A DNA stretch of 64,000 bases from positions 3,562,501 to 3,626,500 of the forward strand of contig NZ_CP060713.1 in assembly GCF_014395785.1 (NCBI RefSeq), read 5' to 3'. Of this stretch, positions 44,741 through 54,124 are shown piece by piece. The notes under the pieces were generated by a model. The model did no database searches. It worked only from the letters and a program-made list of their open reading frames with translations, and was not told the origin of the DNA. Source of the DNA: Nocardioides mesophilus. Its GTDB lineage: Bacteria > Actinomycetota > Actinomycetes > Propionibacteriales > Nocardioidaceae. Position numbers and translations under genes: made by a program. How positions within the stretch are numbered: position 1 is the first letter of the stretch; every line of letters starts with the position of its first letter.

Positions 44741-45224
44741 GCGAGCCGCGCATCGTCATGGTCGCCGCGGTCGCCGACAACGGCGTGATCGGCCGGGACG
44801 CCGACATCCCCTGGCACCTTCCGGAGGACATGAAGCACTTCCGCGAGGTGACCCGCGGACACACCGTGGTGATGGGCCGGGTGACCTACGAGGGCATCGG
44901 CCACCCGCTGCCGTTCCGCACCAACGTGGTCGTGACCCGGCAGCCCGGCTGGAGCGCCGAGGGCGTCCTGGTGGCGGACTCCCTGGAGCGGGCGCTCGAG
45001 ACCGGTCGCCGCGTGCACGCCGAGACCGGCGCCGACATCGTGATCGGTGGAGGCACCCAGGTCTACGAGGCCGCGATGCCGTTCGCGACCCACCAGGTCC
45101 TCACCGAGGTGCACCAGTCGCCCGAGGGCGACACCCACTACCCGAGGTCGACCCGGACGAGTGGGTCGAGACCCGGCGCGAGGACCACGACGCCTTCAGC
45201 TGGGTGTGGCTCGAGCGCCGCTGA
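44737..45224 (+). CDS. folA: Dihydrofolate reductase (frameshifted near its end)
   Basis: Reduces dihydrofolate with NADPH; paired with thy[45 protein letters not shown] and [15 protein letters not shown] are intact. After GDTHYP the frame is lost; the neighbouring frame gives the proper DHFR ending ([18 protein letters not shown]) and stops at TGA 45222-45224. One extra C in the CCC run 45141-45143 yields 162 residues. As printed, the frame would instead run on to 45255 with a non-homologous tail. A sequencing error is likely. Confidence 0.9.
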
Positions 45225-45279
45225 CGCGGCCACGGGACAGGGACGAGCGCCGTGAGGCCGTGAGCGCTCCTCGGGGCGA

Positions 45280-45292
45280 TAACCTGTCCGGC
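45280..45292 (+). promoter_or_regulatory. Leaderless promoter of dapA
   Basis: TAACCT (45280-45285), 7 bases, ATG 45293. Confidence 0.5.
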
Positions 45293-46201
45293 ATGACTCT
45301 GGCGCCTGCTCCCTTCGGTCGCGTGCTGACCGCGATGGTCACGCCCTTCCACGCCGACGGCTCGCTGGACCTCGAGGGCGCCGCCCGGGTCGCCGCGCAC
45401 CTCGCCGACCACGGGCACGACGGCGTGGTGGTCTCCGGGACGACAGGGGAGTCCCCGACCACCACCACCGACGAGGACGGCCGGCTGCTGCGGGCCGTCG
45501 TCGAGGCCGTCGGCGACCGGATCGCCGTGGTCGCCGGGGTCGGGACCAACGACACCGCCCACTCCGTCGAGCTCGCCGCGCAGGCCGAGAAGGCCGGTGC
45601 CGACGGGCTGCTGCTGGTCACCCCGTACTACTCCAAGCCGACCCAGGACGGCGTGGCCGCCCACTTCACCACCGTGGCGGACGCCACCGGCCTGCCGGTG
45701 ATGCTCTACGACATCCCGGGTCGCTCCTCGATCGCGATCGCCGAGCAGACCTACCGCCGGGTCGCCGAGCACGACCGGATCGTGGCGGTCAAGGACGCCG
45801 TCGGCGACCTCTACCGCGGGGTCCGGGTGATGGCCGAGACCGGGCTCGCCTTCTACTCCGGCGACGACGTGCTCAACCTCGCCTGGCTGACCCACGGCGC
45901 CGTCGGCGTGGTCTCGGTCGTCGGTCACGTGGCCGGCCGGCCCTACGCAGAGATGGTCGCCGCCGTCGACCGCGGCGACCTCGACGCCGCCCTCGACGGC
46001 TACCGGCGGCTCGTCCCGGTCGTCGACGTGATCATGCACCGAGCCCAGGGAGCGATGACCGCCAAGGCGGCGTTGCAGCTGATGGGCGTCATCGACTCCC
46101 GCGCCGTCCGGCTGCCCCTGGTGCCGGCCGGCGAGGACCTGGTCGCCGAGATCGGCGACGTACTCGACCGAGCCGGACTGATGGAGGACACCCGCAGGTG
46201 A
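45293..46201 (+). CDS. dapA: 4-Hydroxy-tetrahydrodipicolinate synthase
   Basis: 302 residues. Condenses pyruvate with aspartate semialdehyde, first step of the DAP/lysine branch; DapB is encoded at 28.8 kb. TIM barrel with VSGTTGESPT, YDIPGRS and the Schiff-base lysine K167 in IVAVKDAVGD. ATG 45293 follows the -10 box; the open frame upstream is not conserved. It is followed after 25 bases by RNase J, as in M. tuberculosis (Rv2753c-Rv2752c). Confidence 0.96.
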   Translation: MTLAPAPFGRVLTAMVTPFHADGSLDLEGAARVAAHLADHGHDGVVVSGTTGESPTTTTDEDGRLLRAVVEAVGDRIAVVAGVGTNDTAHSVELAAQAEKAGADGLLLVTPYYSKPTQDGVAAHFTTVADATGLPVMLYDIPGRSSIAIAEQTYRRVAEHDRIVAVKDAVGDLYRGVRVMAETGLAFYSGDDVLNLAWLTHGAVGVVSVVGHVAGRPYAEMVAAVDRGDLDAALDGYRRLVPVVDVIMHRAQGAMTAKAALQLMGVIDSRAVRLPLVPAGEDLVAEIGDVLDRAGLMEDTRR

Positions 46202-46226
46202 TGAGCTGCACGACGGCGAGCGCTTC

Positions 46227-47920
46227 ATGAGCCGACCGCACCCCGAGCTGTCCGCGCCCGCACCGCTGCCCGAGAACGGCCTGCGGGTGATCCCGCTGGG
46301 GGCCTCGGTGACGTCGGCCGCAACATGACGGCCTTCGAGCACGCCGGCCGGCTGCTGATCGTCGACTGCGGGGTGCTGTTCCCGGAGGACCACCACCCCG
46401 GGGTCGACCTGATCCTCCCCGACTTCGCCCCGATCCGGGACCGGCTCGACGCCGTCGAGGCGCTGGTGCTCACCCACGGCCACGAGGACCACATCGGGGC
46501 GACGCCGTTCCTGCTGCGCGAGCGCGGCGACATCCCGCTCGTCGGCTCGCAGCTGACCCTGGCGCTGCTCACCTCGAAGCTGCGCGAGCACCGGTTGAAG
46601 GAGACCGCGCAGCACGTGGTCAAGCAGGGCGACCGGATCACGTTCGGCCCGTTCGAGCTCGAGTTCATCGCGGTGAACCACTCGATCCCCGACGCCCTCG
46701 CGGTCGCCATCCGCACCGGGGCGGGCGTGGTGCTGCACACCGGCGACTTCAAGATGGACCAGCTGCCGCTCGACGGCCGGATCACCGACCTCAACGCGTT
46801 CGCCCGGCTCGGCGACGAGGGCGTCGACCTGTTCATGGTCGACTCCACCAACGCCGAGATGCCGGGCTTCACGGTCAAGGAGCGCGACATCACCCCGGTG
46901 CTCGACGGGGTCTTCCACCAGGCCCGGAACCAGCGGATCATCGTGGCCTGCTTCGCCTCGCACGTGCACCGCGTGCAGCAGGTCATGGACACCGCGGTCG
47001 CGCACGGCCGCAAGGTCGCCTACGTCGGCCGGTCGATGGTCCGCAACATGGGCGTGGCCCGCGACCTCGGCTACCTCCACGTGCCCCCGGACACCCTGGT
47101 CGACGCCAAGGAGCTCGCCGGCTTCGCGCCCGAGCGGACCGTGCTGATCTCCACCGGCTCGCAGGGCGAGCCGCTCTCGGCGCTCTCCAGGATCGCGCAG
47201 CGCAACCACAACTTCGTGCACATCGAGGAGGGCGACACCGTCGTGCTGGCCTCCTCGCTCATCCCCGGCAACGAGAACGCCGTCTACCGCGTGATCAACG
47301 GCCTCACCCGGTGGGGGGCCAACGTGGTCCACAAGGGCAACGCGCTGGTGCACGTCTCCGGCCACGCCTCGGCCGGTGAGCTGCTCTACTGCTACAACAT
47401 CGTCAAGCCGCGCAACGTGCTCCCCATCCACGGCGAGACCCGGCACATGCACGCCAACGCCGAGCTCGCCCGCGCCACCGGGGTGCCGGCCGAGCGGGTG
47501 GTGGTCGCCGAGGACGGGATCGTCGTCGACCTCGTCGACGGCAAGGCCACCATCGCCGGCAAGGTCGAGTGCGGCTACGTCTTCGTCGACGGCTCGTCGG
47601 TGGGCGACATCAGCGAGACGCTGCTCAAGGACCGGCGGATCCTCGGCGAGGAGGGCTTCATCTCGGTGATCGTCGTGGTCGACTCCGTCAGCGGCAAGGT
47701 CGCCGGCGGGCCGGAGATCCACGCCCGCGGCTTCGCCGAGGACGACTCGGTCTTCGAGGACATCAAGCAGCCGATCATCGACGCGATCGACGCCGCCCTG
47801 CGCGAGGGGGTCGACGACCCCTACCAGCTCCAGCAGACGATCCGACGGGTCGTCGGCCGCTGGGTGTCCAACCGGCACCGCCGCCGTCCGATGATCATCC
47901 CGGTCGTGGTCGAGGCCTGA
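46227..47920 (+). CDS. rnj: Ribonuclease J (frameshifted near its start)
   Basis: Metallo-beta-lactamase-fold endo- and 5'-3' exoribonuclease. Starting at ATG 46227 the frame reads MSRPHPELSAP to GLRVIPLG, then breaks; the next frame continues LGDVGRNMTAFEHAGRL to TGA 47920. One added G in the G5 run 46298-46302 gives 564 residues. The metal motif HGHEDH lies at about H84-H89, followed by the beta-CASP domain and a C-terminal domain. As printed, translation could only begin at ATG 46325, losing the first conserved strand. A sequencing error is likely. Confidence 0.92.
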
Positions 47921-47929
47921 GCCGCGGTC

Positions 47930-49503
47930 TCAGCCGCCCGGGGAGCCGCGGCGGCGCTTGGCGCGGTACATCGCCCGGTCGGCCTCCTCGAGCAGGAAGC
48001 CCAGGGGAGTGGCCGGCGGCGCCGTGCTGACCCCGACGCTGGCGGCCAGCCGGAGCGCGCCGACCGCGTCGACCCGGACTCCGGCGATCGCCTCCTCGAT
48101 CCGGTGGGCGAGCGCCTCGCCGGTCTGCCGGTCGGTGCCGTGGGCCAGCACGACGAACTCGTCGCCGCCGAGCCGGGCGACGAGGTCCTCGCTGCGGGCC
48201 ACGCCCCGCACCGCCTCGGCGACCCCCGGAGCACCTCGTCGCCCCGCACGTGCCCGTGCCGGTCGTTGACGGACTTGAAGTCGTCGAGGTCGATGATGAG
48301 CAGGCTGGTCGGGCGGCCGTCGTGGTGGGAGCGGATCTCCGCGTCGGCCAGGGCGAGGTCCAGCGCGCGCCGGTTGCCGACCCCGGTCAGCGGATCCTCC
48401 CGCGCGGCCCGCTGGGCGGCCAGCTTGTCGCCGCGCAGCCGCTCCACGTCCAGCGCGGCGGTCGCGCCCTGCAGCGTGCTCAGCCGCTGCTGCCACAGGA
48501 CGTGCGAGAGCAGGCCGGCGTACTCGCGACCCGCGGCGGCACCGGGCACACCCGCCTCGCACTCCATCTCCACCAGCAGCCAGCGCACCCCCGCGGTGAC
48601 CTGCCAGTCACCCGCGTCGCCGGACTCGTCCGCAGCCTCCCGGGCCACCTCGAGGGCCTCGTCGGTGCGACCGCTGCGCCACAGCGCGCGGGCCAGCGCA
48701 CCGCCCACCGTGGCCCGGCCACCGGAGTAGGCATGGTGCTCGCGGCTGCGCCACTCGGTCCACAGCTCCGGCAGCGACGCCTCGGCCTGACCCACCGGCC
48801 GCGAGACCAGCTCCATCGCCCGACAGAGCTCGGCGTGGCTCGCGGCACCGGTCCGCTCGGCCTCGACCAGACCGTCGGCGGCGTAGTCGTGCCCGATCGC
48901 GCGGTGCTCCTCGGCCTCCTCGGCTGACCCGTCGTACGGCGTCGCCCGCTCCAGCTCGTCGGCCCACCGCAGGTGCAGCTCGGCGAGGTTGACCAGGTCG
49001 ATCACCCGATCCTCCTCGAGCGGCACCGGCGCGGCCTCGATCGCGAGCGCAGCCTCCAGGTGCGGCTGGGCCAGCTCGTAGAGACGCAGCTCGAGGTAGC
49101 AGTAGCCGATACCCGTGTGCGCCCAGGAGGCCAGGCCCTCGTCGGTGCAGGCGGCCAGCTCGACCTCCGCCTGCGCGAGATCCAGCAGCGCCGGCTCTAC
49201 GGTGTTGGCCCGGATCAGCGCCATCGCCTGCAGCGACAGCGCGTTGGACATCCACCCCGGGTCGTCGACCGACCGGGCCAGCTCCAGGCACCGGCGGGTC
49301 GCCTGCACCTGCTCGGTGTGCTCGCCGCGCACGTGGTGGCCGACCGCCACGGCGTACCACAGGCCGGCGAGCTCGGCCGGCGTGGCCGTCTCGTCCGGCT
49401 TCTCCAGCTCCTCGAGGGTGCGGGCTCCCAGCTCCAGCGCCTCGGCCGACCGGCCGGACTGGGCGAGCGTCATGACGCGCGCCGTCACCTGGAGGAGATC
49501 CAC
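47930..49503 (-). CDS. Diguanylate cyclase with N-terminal TPR-like domain (frameshifted)
   Basis: The N-terminal 330 residues form TPR-like helical repeats (AEALELGARTLEELE; ALLDLAQAEVEL; YLELRLYELAQPHLEAAL), probably a sensor or scaffold. The C-terminal GGDEF domain begins DPLTGVGNRRALD, with IDLDDFKSVNDRHGH and an intact RLGGDEFVVL. The frame breaks after GDEVLRG and continues in the next frame. One base in the C5 run 48223-48227 restores 524 residues. It would make cyclic di-GMP in the cytoplasm; no transmembrane segment is seen. GTG 49503 lies 6 bases from GACAAT. Confidence 0.88.
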
Positions 49504-49515
49504 GCCGCGATTGTC
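49504..49515 (-). promoter_or_regulatory. Possible leaderless promoter of the GGDEF gene
   Basis: Minus-strand GACAAT (49515 to 49510), 6 bases, GTG 49503. Partial match to TAnnnT. Confidence 0.3.
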
Positions 49516-49544
49516 GCTGCTGAGCGGTGCGTCCCGAGGCAGAA

Positions 49545-52500
49545 CTACCCGGAACCACCCGATCTGGACACACTGGTGGTCCGGACCGCTGCCGCGTCGG
49601 GGCCGAGGTCCAGGACGGCGTCCATCCGGTCCAGACCGATCGGGCTGTGCGTGATCCACACCAGCGTGGGTCCGGTCCGGCCGAGCAGGTCGTCGGAGAC
49701 CGCGCGCGCGGTACCCGCGTCGAGGTGCGCGGTGGGCTCGTCGAGGACGAGCACCGGGCGGTCGGCGAGCAGCGCCCGCGCCAGCCCGAGCCGGGCACGC
49801 TCGCCGCCGGAGACCGCCGCGTGCCCCTCACCGAGCACGGTCGCGAGGCCGAGGGGGAGCGCGTCGAGGAACGGCCCCAGGTGCGCGGCGCGCAGCGCGC
49901 CCTCCACCTCGGTGTCGGATGCCTCGGGCCGTGCCAGCCGGACGTTCTCCGCCAGCGAGGTGGAGAAGACGTGCGGGTCGTCGTCGATGAGCCCGACCTG
50001 CCGACGGACCTCGTGCAGGCTCAACCGGGGGAGTGCGGTGCCCGCCATCTGGACCTCACCGTGGTCGGGGTCGAGGAAGCGCAGCAGGCAGGCGGCCAGC
50101 GTCGACTTGCCGGAGCCGGACGGGCCGACCACGCCGAGCCGCGTCCCGACGGGGAGCCGGACGTCGAGGTCCCGCAACGCCGGCCGACCGCCCCAGCCGG
50201 CGCTCACCCGGTCCAGTACCAGCTCCGCGGAACGGGGCGCGGGCGCAGGGTCGGCGGGCTCGGTCACCGCGGGCACGGTCCGGTGCAGCCGGTCCAGCCG
50301 CGCCGCCGCAGCCCGGGTGCGCACAACCAGGGCGCCCGCGTCGGCCACGGGGAGCAGCACCTCGACCAGGGCCAGGGGGAGCAGCGCGAGCAGCGCCAGC
50401 ACCGGGCCGCTGAGGTCGCCGCGGGCGTAGGCGGGCGCGCCGGCGGCCACCGCTGCCACGGTGCCCAGGCCCCCGCCGAGCACCGCGAGCGCACGGCCGG
50501 CCGCGAGGCCCGCACCCGCCCGGCGACTGCCCGCGGCGACGGCGTCCGAGGCCCGGTCGACGCGGTCCAGCGCGGCCGGGACCGCGGCCCACACGGTCAG
50601 GTCGGCGGCGCCCTGGAGGACGGCGGTCACCCAGGACGAGGCGGCGGCCCGCGCCTCGATGAAGAGCCGCTCACCGCTCCGGGCGCCCAGGAACGCGAGG
50701 CCGCCGGCGACGGGACCGGCCACCACCAGGACGCCGGCCACGGTGGCCGCCACCGCCGGCGTGCCGGGGGCCAGCAGCCAGGCGAGCAGGACAGCGCCCG
50801 TGCCGACGACACCCGCCACGGCCAGCGGCGCACGCACCCGCAGCTCCTGGTCCAGCACCGCGTCGACGTCGTCGACCACCCCGGCCAGCACGTCGCCCCG
50901 CTGCCGGCCCAGCCGCCCGGGTGTCAGCGGCACGAGGTCGTCATAGACCCGGACCCGCCGGTCGGCCAGCAGCCGCAGGGCGGCGTCGTGCGAGACCAGC
51001 CGTTCCACGTAGCGCAGCGCCGGCCGGGCCAGGCCGAAGGTGCGGACCCCGACGATGGCCACCAGCAGCACCAGCACCGGCGGCTGCTCCGCGGCGCGGA
51101 CGATCAGCCAGCCCGCGGTCGCGGTGAGCGCCACCCCGGAGGCGGCGGCGAGCGAGCCGAGCACGGTGCCGGCGACGAGCCGGCGGCGGACACCGGAGCG
51201 GTCGACCGCGGACGACGGCGCAGGCGTGGGCGCCGTCGCGACTCCGGCCGCGGGCGCCTTCACGGGGCCACCCGGACCGGGTTCGGCCGCGGCCGCTGCG
51301 GCGGCTGCGGCGGCATGGTGGTCGGTCGGCACCGGGGCGGGGCGGTCGTCAGCCGGCAGACGCGCCGGGTCCTCCGCCGGGTGGTCCGCAGGAGCGGGAA
51401 GCGCGATGACGTGGTCGGCGATCTCCACCAGCGCCGGTCGGTGCGCGACCAGCAGCACCCCGCGGGTCCGGGCCAGGTGCACCAGGGCGTCGGCGAGCGC
51501 CGCCTCGGTCGCCGCGTCGAGGTGCGCGGTCGGTTCGTCGAGCACCACCCACGGGCGGTCGCTGAGCACCGCGCGGGCCAGGACCAGCCGGGCGCGCTCC
51601 CCGGCCGAGAGGCTGGCGCCGTCCTCGGTGACCTCGGCGTCGAGGCCCTCGGGCAGCGTGGCGACGTGGTCGGCCAGCCGCACCAGCTCCAGCACCTGCC
51701 AGATCGCCGCGTCGTCGGCATCCGGCCGGCCGAGCCGTACGTTGTCGCGGACGCTGCCGGGCAGCAGCCAGGGGCGCTGCGGTACCCACGCGACGAGCTC
51801 CTGCCGGTCCGGGCCGGTGCGGCCTCGCACCGTGACCGAGCCGGACTCCGCCTCGACGTGCCCGAGCACGGCGGCGAGCAGCGTCGACTTGCCGCAGCCG
51901 GACGGCCCGGTGACGGCGGTGATGCCGCGCGGCGGGACGTGCACGGTGACCCCGTCGAGCGCCGGGACCGTGCGTCCGGGATAGCGGACGGTCAGCCGGC
52001 GTACGTCGATGCCGTCCTCGGGCCCGTCACCGGCACCGGTCCCGGTCGGCGCGTGCCCGCCGGACTCCGCAGCCTCTCGGGCGAGCCGGTCCACCTCCTC
52101 GAAGGTGGCGGTGCCCTCGGCGGCGGCATGGAACTCCGCGCCGACCCGGCGCAGCGGCCAGTAGGCCTCCGGGGCCAGCAGCAGCACCACCAGCGCGGTG
52201 TGCAGGTCGAGGGAGCCGGAGGCCAGCCGCAGGCCCACCAGGACGGCGACCAGCGCCACGGACAGGGTGGCCACGAGCTCGAGCACCGCGGAGGAGGCGA
52301 ACGCGATCCGCAGCGTCTCCACGCCGGCGCGCCGGTAGCGGTGGGTGACCTCGCGGATCCGTTCGCCCTGGAAGCGCGCCCGGTCGTGCACCACCAGGGT
52401 GGGCAGGCCCCGGACCACGTCGAGGAAGTGCCCGGCCAGCGACGACAGCAACCGCCACTGCCGGTCGGCACGGTCCCGGGTGGCCATTCCGACCAGGGCG

Positions 52501-53012
52501 GCGAACACCGGGACCAGCGGCAGCGTCAGCAGCACCACCAGCCCGGCACGAAGGTCCTCGGCCAGGATCGCCAGCACCGTCACCGGCGGCAGCAGCACGC
52601 CCAGCACCAGGGCGGGCAGGTACCGGGTGAGGTACGGCTCCACCGCGCTCACGCCCCGGGTGGCCAGCAGCGCCAGCTCGCCGGTCCTGTGCCGCGACAG
52701 CGCGGCGGGCCCCAGCGCGAGGGCCGCGGCGACGACCCGGCGGCGCAGTGCCCGGCCGACGCGGGCCGCCGCCGCGCTCGCACACCGCTCGCCCGCCCAG
52801 CCGGCCAGGGCGCGGCCGAGCACGACCAGGCCCAGCAGCGTCGCGGAGCCGGCCAGTGGCCGGCCGCCGAGCGCGTCGGTGAGCAGGTCCGCGACCGCGA
52901 AGGCCTGGGCGACCAGCAGCACCCCACCGGCCGCCCCGGCTGCCACCACCCCGCCGAGCGCGGCCCGGGCCGGCCGCAGGTGCGGGAGCAGCCGCCGGTC
53001 GAGCGGCCTCAC
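49545..53012 (-). CDS. cydDC: CydDC, fused ABC exporter for cytochrome bd assembly
   Basis: 1155 residues made of two complete ABC exporter halves. CydD-like half: membrane domain about 1-310, ATPase about 330-545 (GPSGCGKSTLL, LSAGERARLVLARA, WVVLDEPTAHLD). An Ala-rich linker with ten consecutive Ala lies near residue 570. CydC-like half: membrane domain about 600-885, ATPase about 905-1135 (GPSGSGKSTLA, VSGGERARLGLARA). It exports cysteine/glutathione-type thiols or handles haem for bd oxidase maturation. CydD and CydC are separate in E. coli. GTG 53012 overlaps the cydB stop (GTGA). Confidence 0.95.
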   Translation of the reverse strand: MRPLDRRLLPHLRPARAALGGVVAAGAAGGVLLVAQAFAVADLLTDALGGRPLAGSATLLGLVVLGRALAGWAGERCASAAAARVGRALRRRVVAAALALGPAALSRHRTGELALLATRGVSAVEPYLTRYLPALVLGVLLPPVTVLAILAEDLRAGLVVLLTLPLVPVFAALVGMATRDRADRQWRLLSSLAGHFLDVVRGLPTLVVHDRARFQGERIREVTHRYRRAGVETLRIAFASSAVLELVATLSVALVAVLVGLRLASGSLDLHTALVVLLLAPEAYWPLRRVGAEFHAAAEGTATFEEVDRLAREAAESGGHAPTGTGAGDGPEDGIDVRRLTVRYPGRTVPALDGVTVHVPPRGITAVTGPSGCGKSTLLAAVLGHVEAESGSVTVRGRTGPDRQELVAWVPQRPWLLPGSVRDNVRLGRPDADDAAIWQVLELVRLADHVATLPEGLDAEVTEDGASLSAGERARLVLARAVLSDRPWVVLDEPTAHLDAATEAALADALVHLARTRGVLLVAHRPALVEIADHVIALPAPADHPAEDPARLPADDRPAPVPTDHHAAAAAAAAAAEPGPGGPVKAPAAGVATAPTPAPSSAVDRSGVRRRLVAGTVLGSLAAASGVALTATAGWLIVRAAEQPPVLVLLVAIVGVRTFGLARPALRYVERLVSHDAALRLLADRRVRVYDDLVPLTPGRLGRQRGDVLAGVVDDVDAVLDQELRVRAPLAVAGVVGTGAVLLAWLLAPGTPAVAATVAGVLVVAGPVAGGLAFLGARSGERLFIEARAAASSWVTAVLQGAADLTVWAAVPAALDRVDRASDAVAAGSRRAGAGLAAGRALAVLGGGLGTVAAVAAGAPAYARGDLSGPVLALLALLPLALVEVLLPVADAGALVVRTRAAAARLDRLHRTVPAVTEPADPAPAPRSAELVLDRVSAGWGGRPALRDLDVRLPVGTRLGVVGPSGSGKSTLAACLLRFLDPDHGEVQMAGTALPRLSLHEVRRQVGLIDDDPHVFSTSLAENVRLARPEASDTEVEGALRAAHLGPFLDALPLGLATVLGEGHAAVSGGERARLGLARALLADRPVLVLDEPTAHLDAGTARAVSDDLLGRTGPTLVWITHSPIGLDRMDAVLDLGPDAAAVRTTSVSRSGGSG

Positions 53013-54046
53013 GACACCGGCTGCGGCGCCGGGGACGACGAGGTCCCCGGGTCGGTGGGGATGTGCCGGGTGGAGATCCGGGAGCGGAACACCCAGTAGG
53101 TCCAGCCCTGGTAGGCCAGCACGATCGGGGTGAACAGCACCGCGACCCAGGTCATCACCGTCAGCGTGTAGGAGGTCGCCGAGGCGTTGGTCGTGGTCAG
53201 CGACCAGGCCGGGTCCAGCGACGAGGGCATCACGTCGGGGAACAGGGCGGTGAACAGGCCGGCCACGGCCAGCGCGATCGCGACGAAGGTGCCGAGGAAG
53301 GCCCAGCCCTCCCGGCCGCGGGTCGCGACGGCCAGCCCGGCGACCAGGGCGAGCGCGGCGAGGACGAACAGCACCGCGGATCCGGCCGACCCGGTCAGCC
53401 CCTGAGTCCAGGCGAGGAAGGCCACCGCGGCCACGGCCGCGGCCACGCCGACCCGGACGCCCAGGTCGCGGGCCCGGTGCCGGATGTCGCCGTCGGTCTT
53501 CAGCGCGATGAAGAGCGCGCCGTGGGTGAGGAACAGCAGCAGGGTGGTCACCCCGCCGAGCAGCGCGTAGGGGCTGAGCAGGTCGAAGAAGCCGCCGACG
53601 TACTCCTTGTCGGCGTCGATCGGCACCCCGCGGAGCAGGTTCGCGAACGCGACCCCCCACAGCAGCGACGGGACCACCGAGCCGACGACGATCGCGGTGT
53701 CCCAGCGGCGTCGCCACCGGTCCTCGTCGCGCTTGGCGCGGTACTCGAAGGCGAGGCCGCGCACGATCAGGGCGAGCAGGATCAGCAGCAGCGGCAGGTA
53801 GAAGCCGCTGAACAAGGTCGCGTACCACTCCGGGAAGGCGGCGAACGTCGCTCCGCCGGCGACCAGCACCCACACCTCGTTGCCGTCCCACAGCGGGCCG
53901 ATGGTGTTGATCAGCACCCGCCGCTCGGTGTCGTCGCGGGCCAGCACCGGCAGCAGCATGCCCACCCCGAAGTCGAACCCCTCCAGGCAGAAGTAGCCGA
54001 TCCACAGCACGGCGATCAGGCCGAACCAGACGGTGGTGAGCTCCAT
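53009..54046 (-). CDS. cydB: Cytochrome bd oxidase subunit II
   Basis: 345 residues with about nine membrane helices. Family blocks: EGFDFGVGMLLPVLARDD, INTIGPLWDGNEVWVLVAGG and LRGLAFEYRAKRDEDRWRR (written from the VRGLAFEYRAKRDEDRW segment). Together with CydA it forms the quinol oxidase used at low oxygen. The end overlaps cydDC; 78 bases separate it from cydA. Confidence 0.95.
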   Translation of the reverse strand: MELTTVWFGLIAVLWIGYFCLEGFDFGVGMLLPVLARDDTERRVLINTIGPLWDGNEVWVLVAGGATFAAFPEWYATLFSGFYLPLLLILLALIVRGLAFEYRAKRDEDRWRRRWDTAIVVGSVVPSLLWGVAFANLLRGVPIDADKEYVGGFFDLLSPYALLGGVTTLLLFLTHGALFIALKTDGDIRHRARDLGVRVGVAAAVAAVAFLAWTQGLTGSAGSAVLFVLAALALVAGLAVATRGREGWAFLGTFVAIALAVAGLFTALFPDVMPSSLDPAWSLTTTNASATSYTLTVMTWVAVLFTPIVLAYQGWTYWVFRSRISTRHIPTDPGTSSSPAPQPVS

Positions 54047-54124
54047 GGGTGAGGTCTCCGATCTTGTCGCAGGGCCCGGGGATGTGGGAGGGGTGGTGGC
54101 GGCCGGTGGGAGCGGTCCGCGCGG

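Noticed and set aside
45245-45269. Terminator after folA
   Set aside because: Only 6-bp arms (GAGCGC/GCGCTC) with a 13-base loop; too weak to list.
45101-47878. Minus-strand open frame opposite dapA and rnj
   Set aside because: Repetitive Val/Asp/His/Arg composition and no motif, while the plus strand encodes DapA and RNase J.
49527-53099. Plus-strand open frame of about 1190 codons opposite cydDC
   Set aside because: Antisense shadow of the ABC exporter. It has no recognisable domain and an Arg/Gly/Gln-rich composition.
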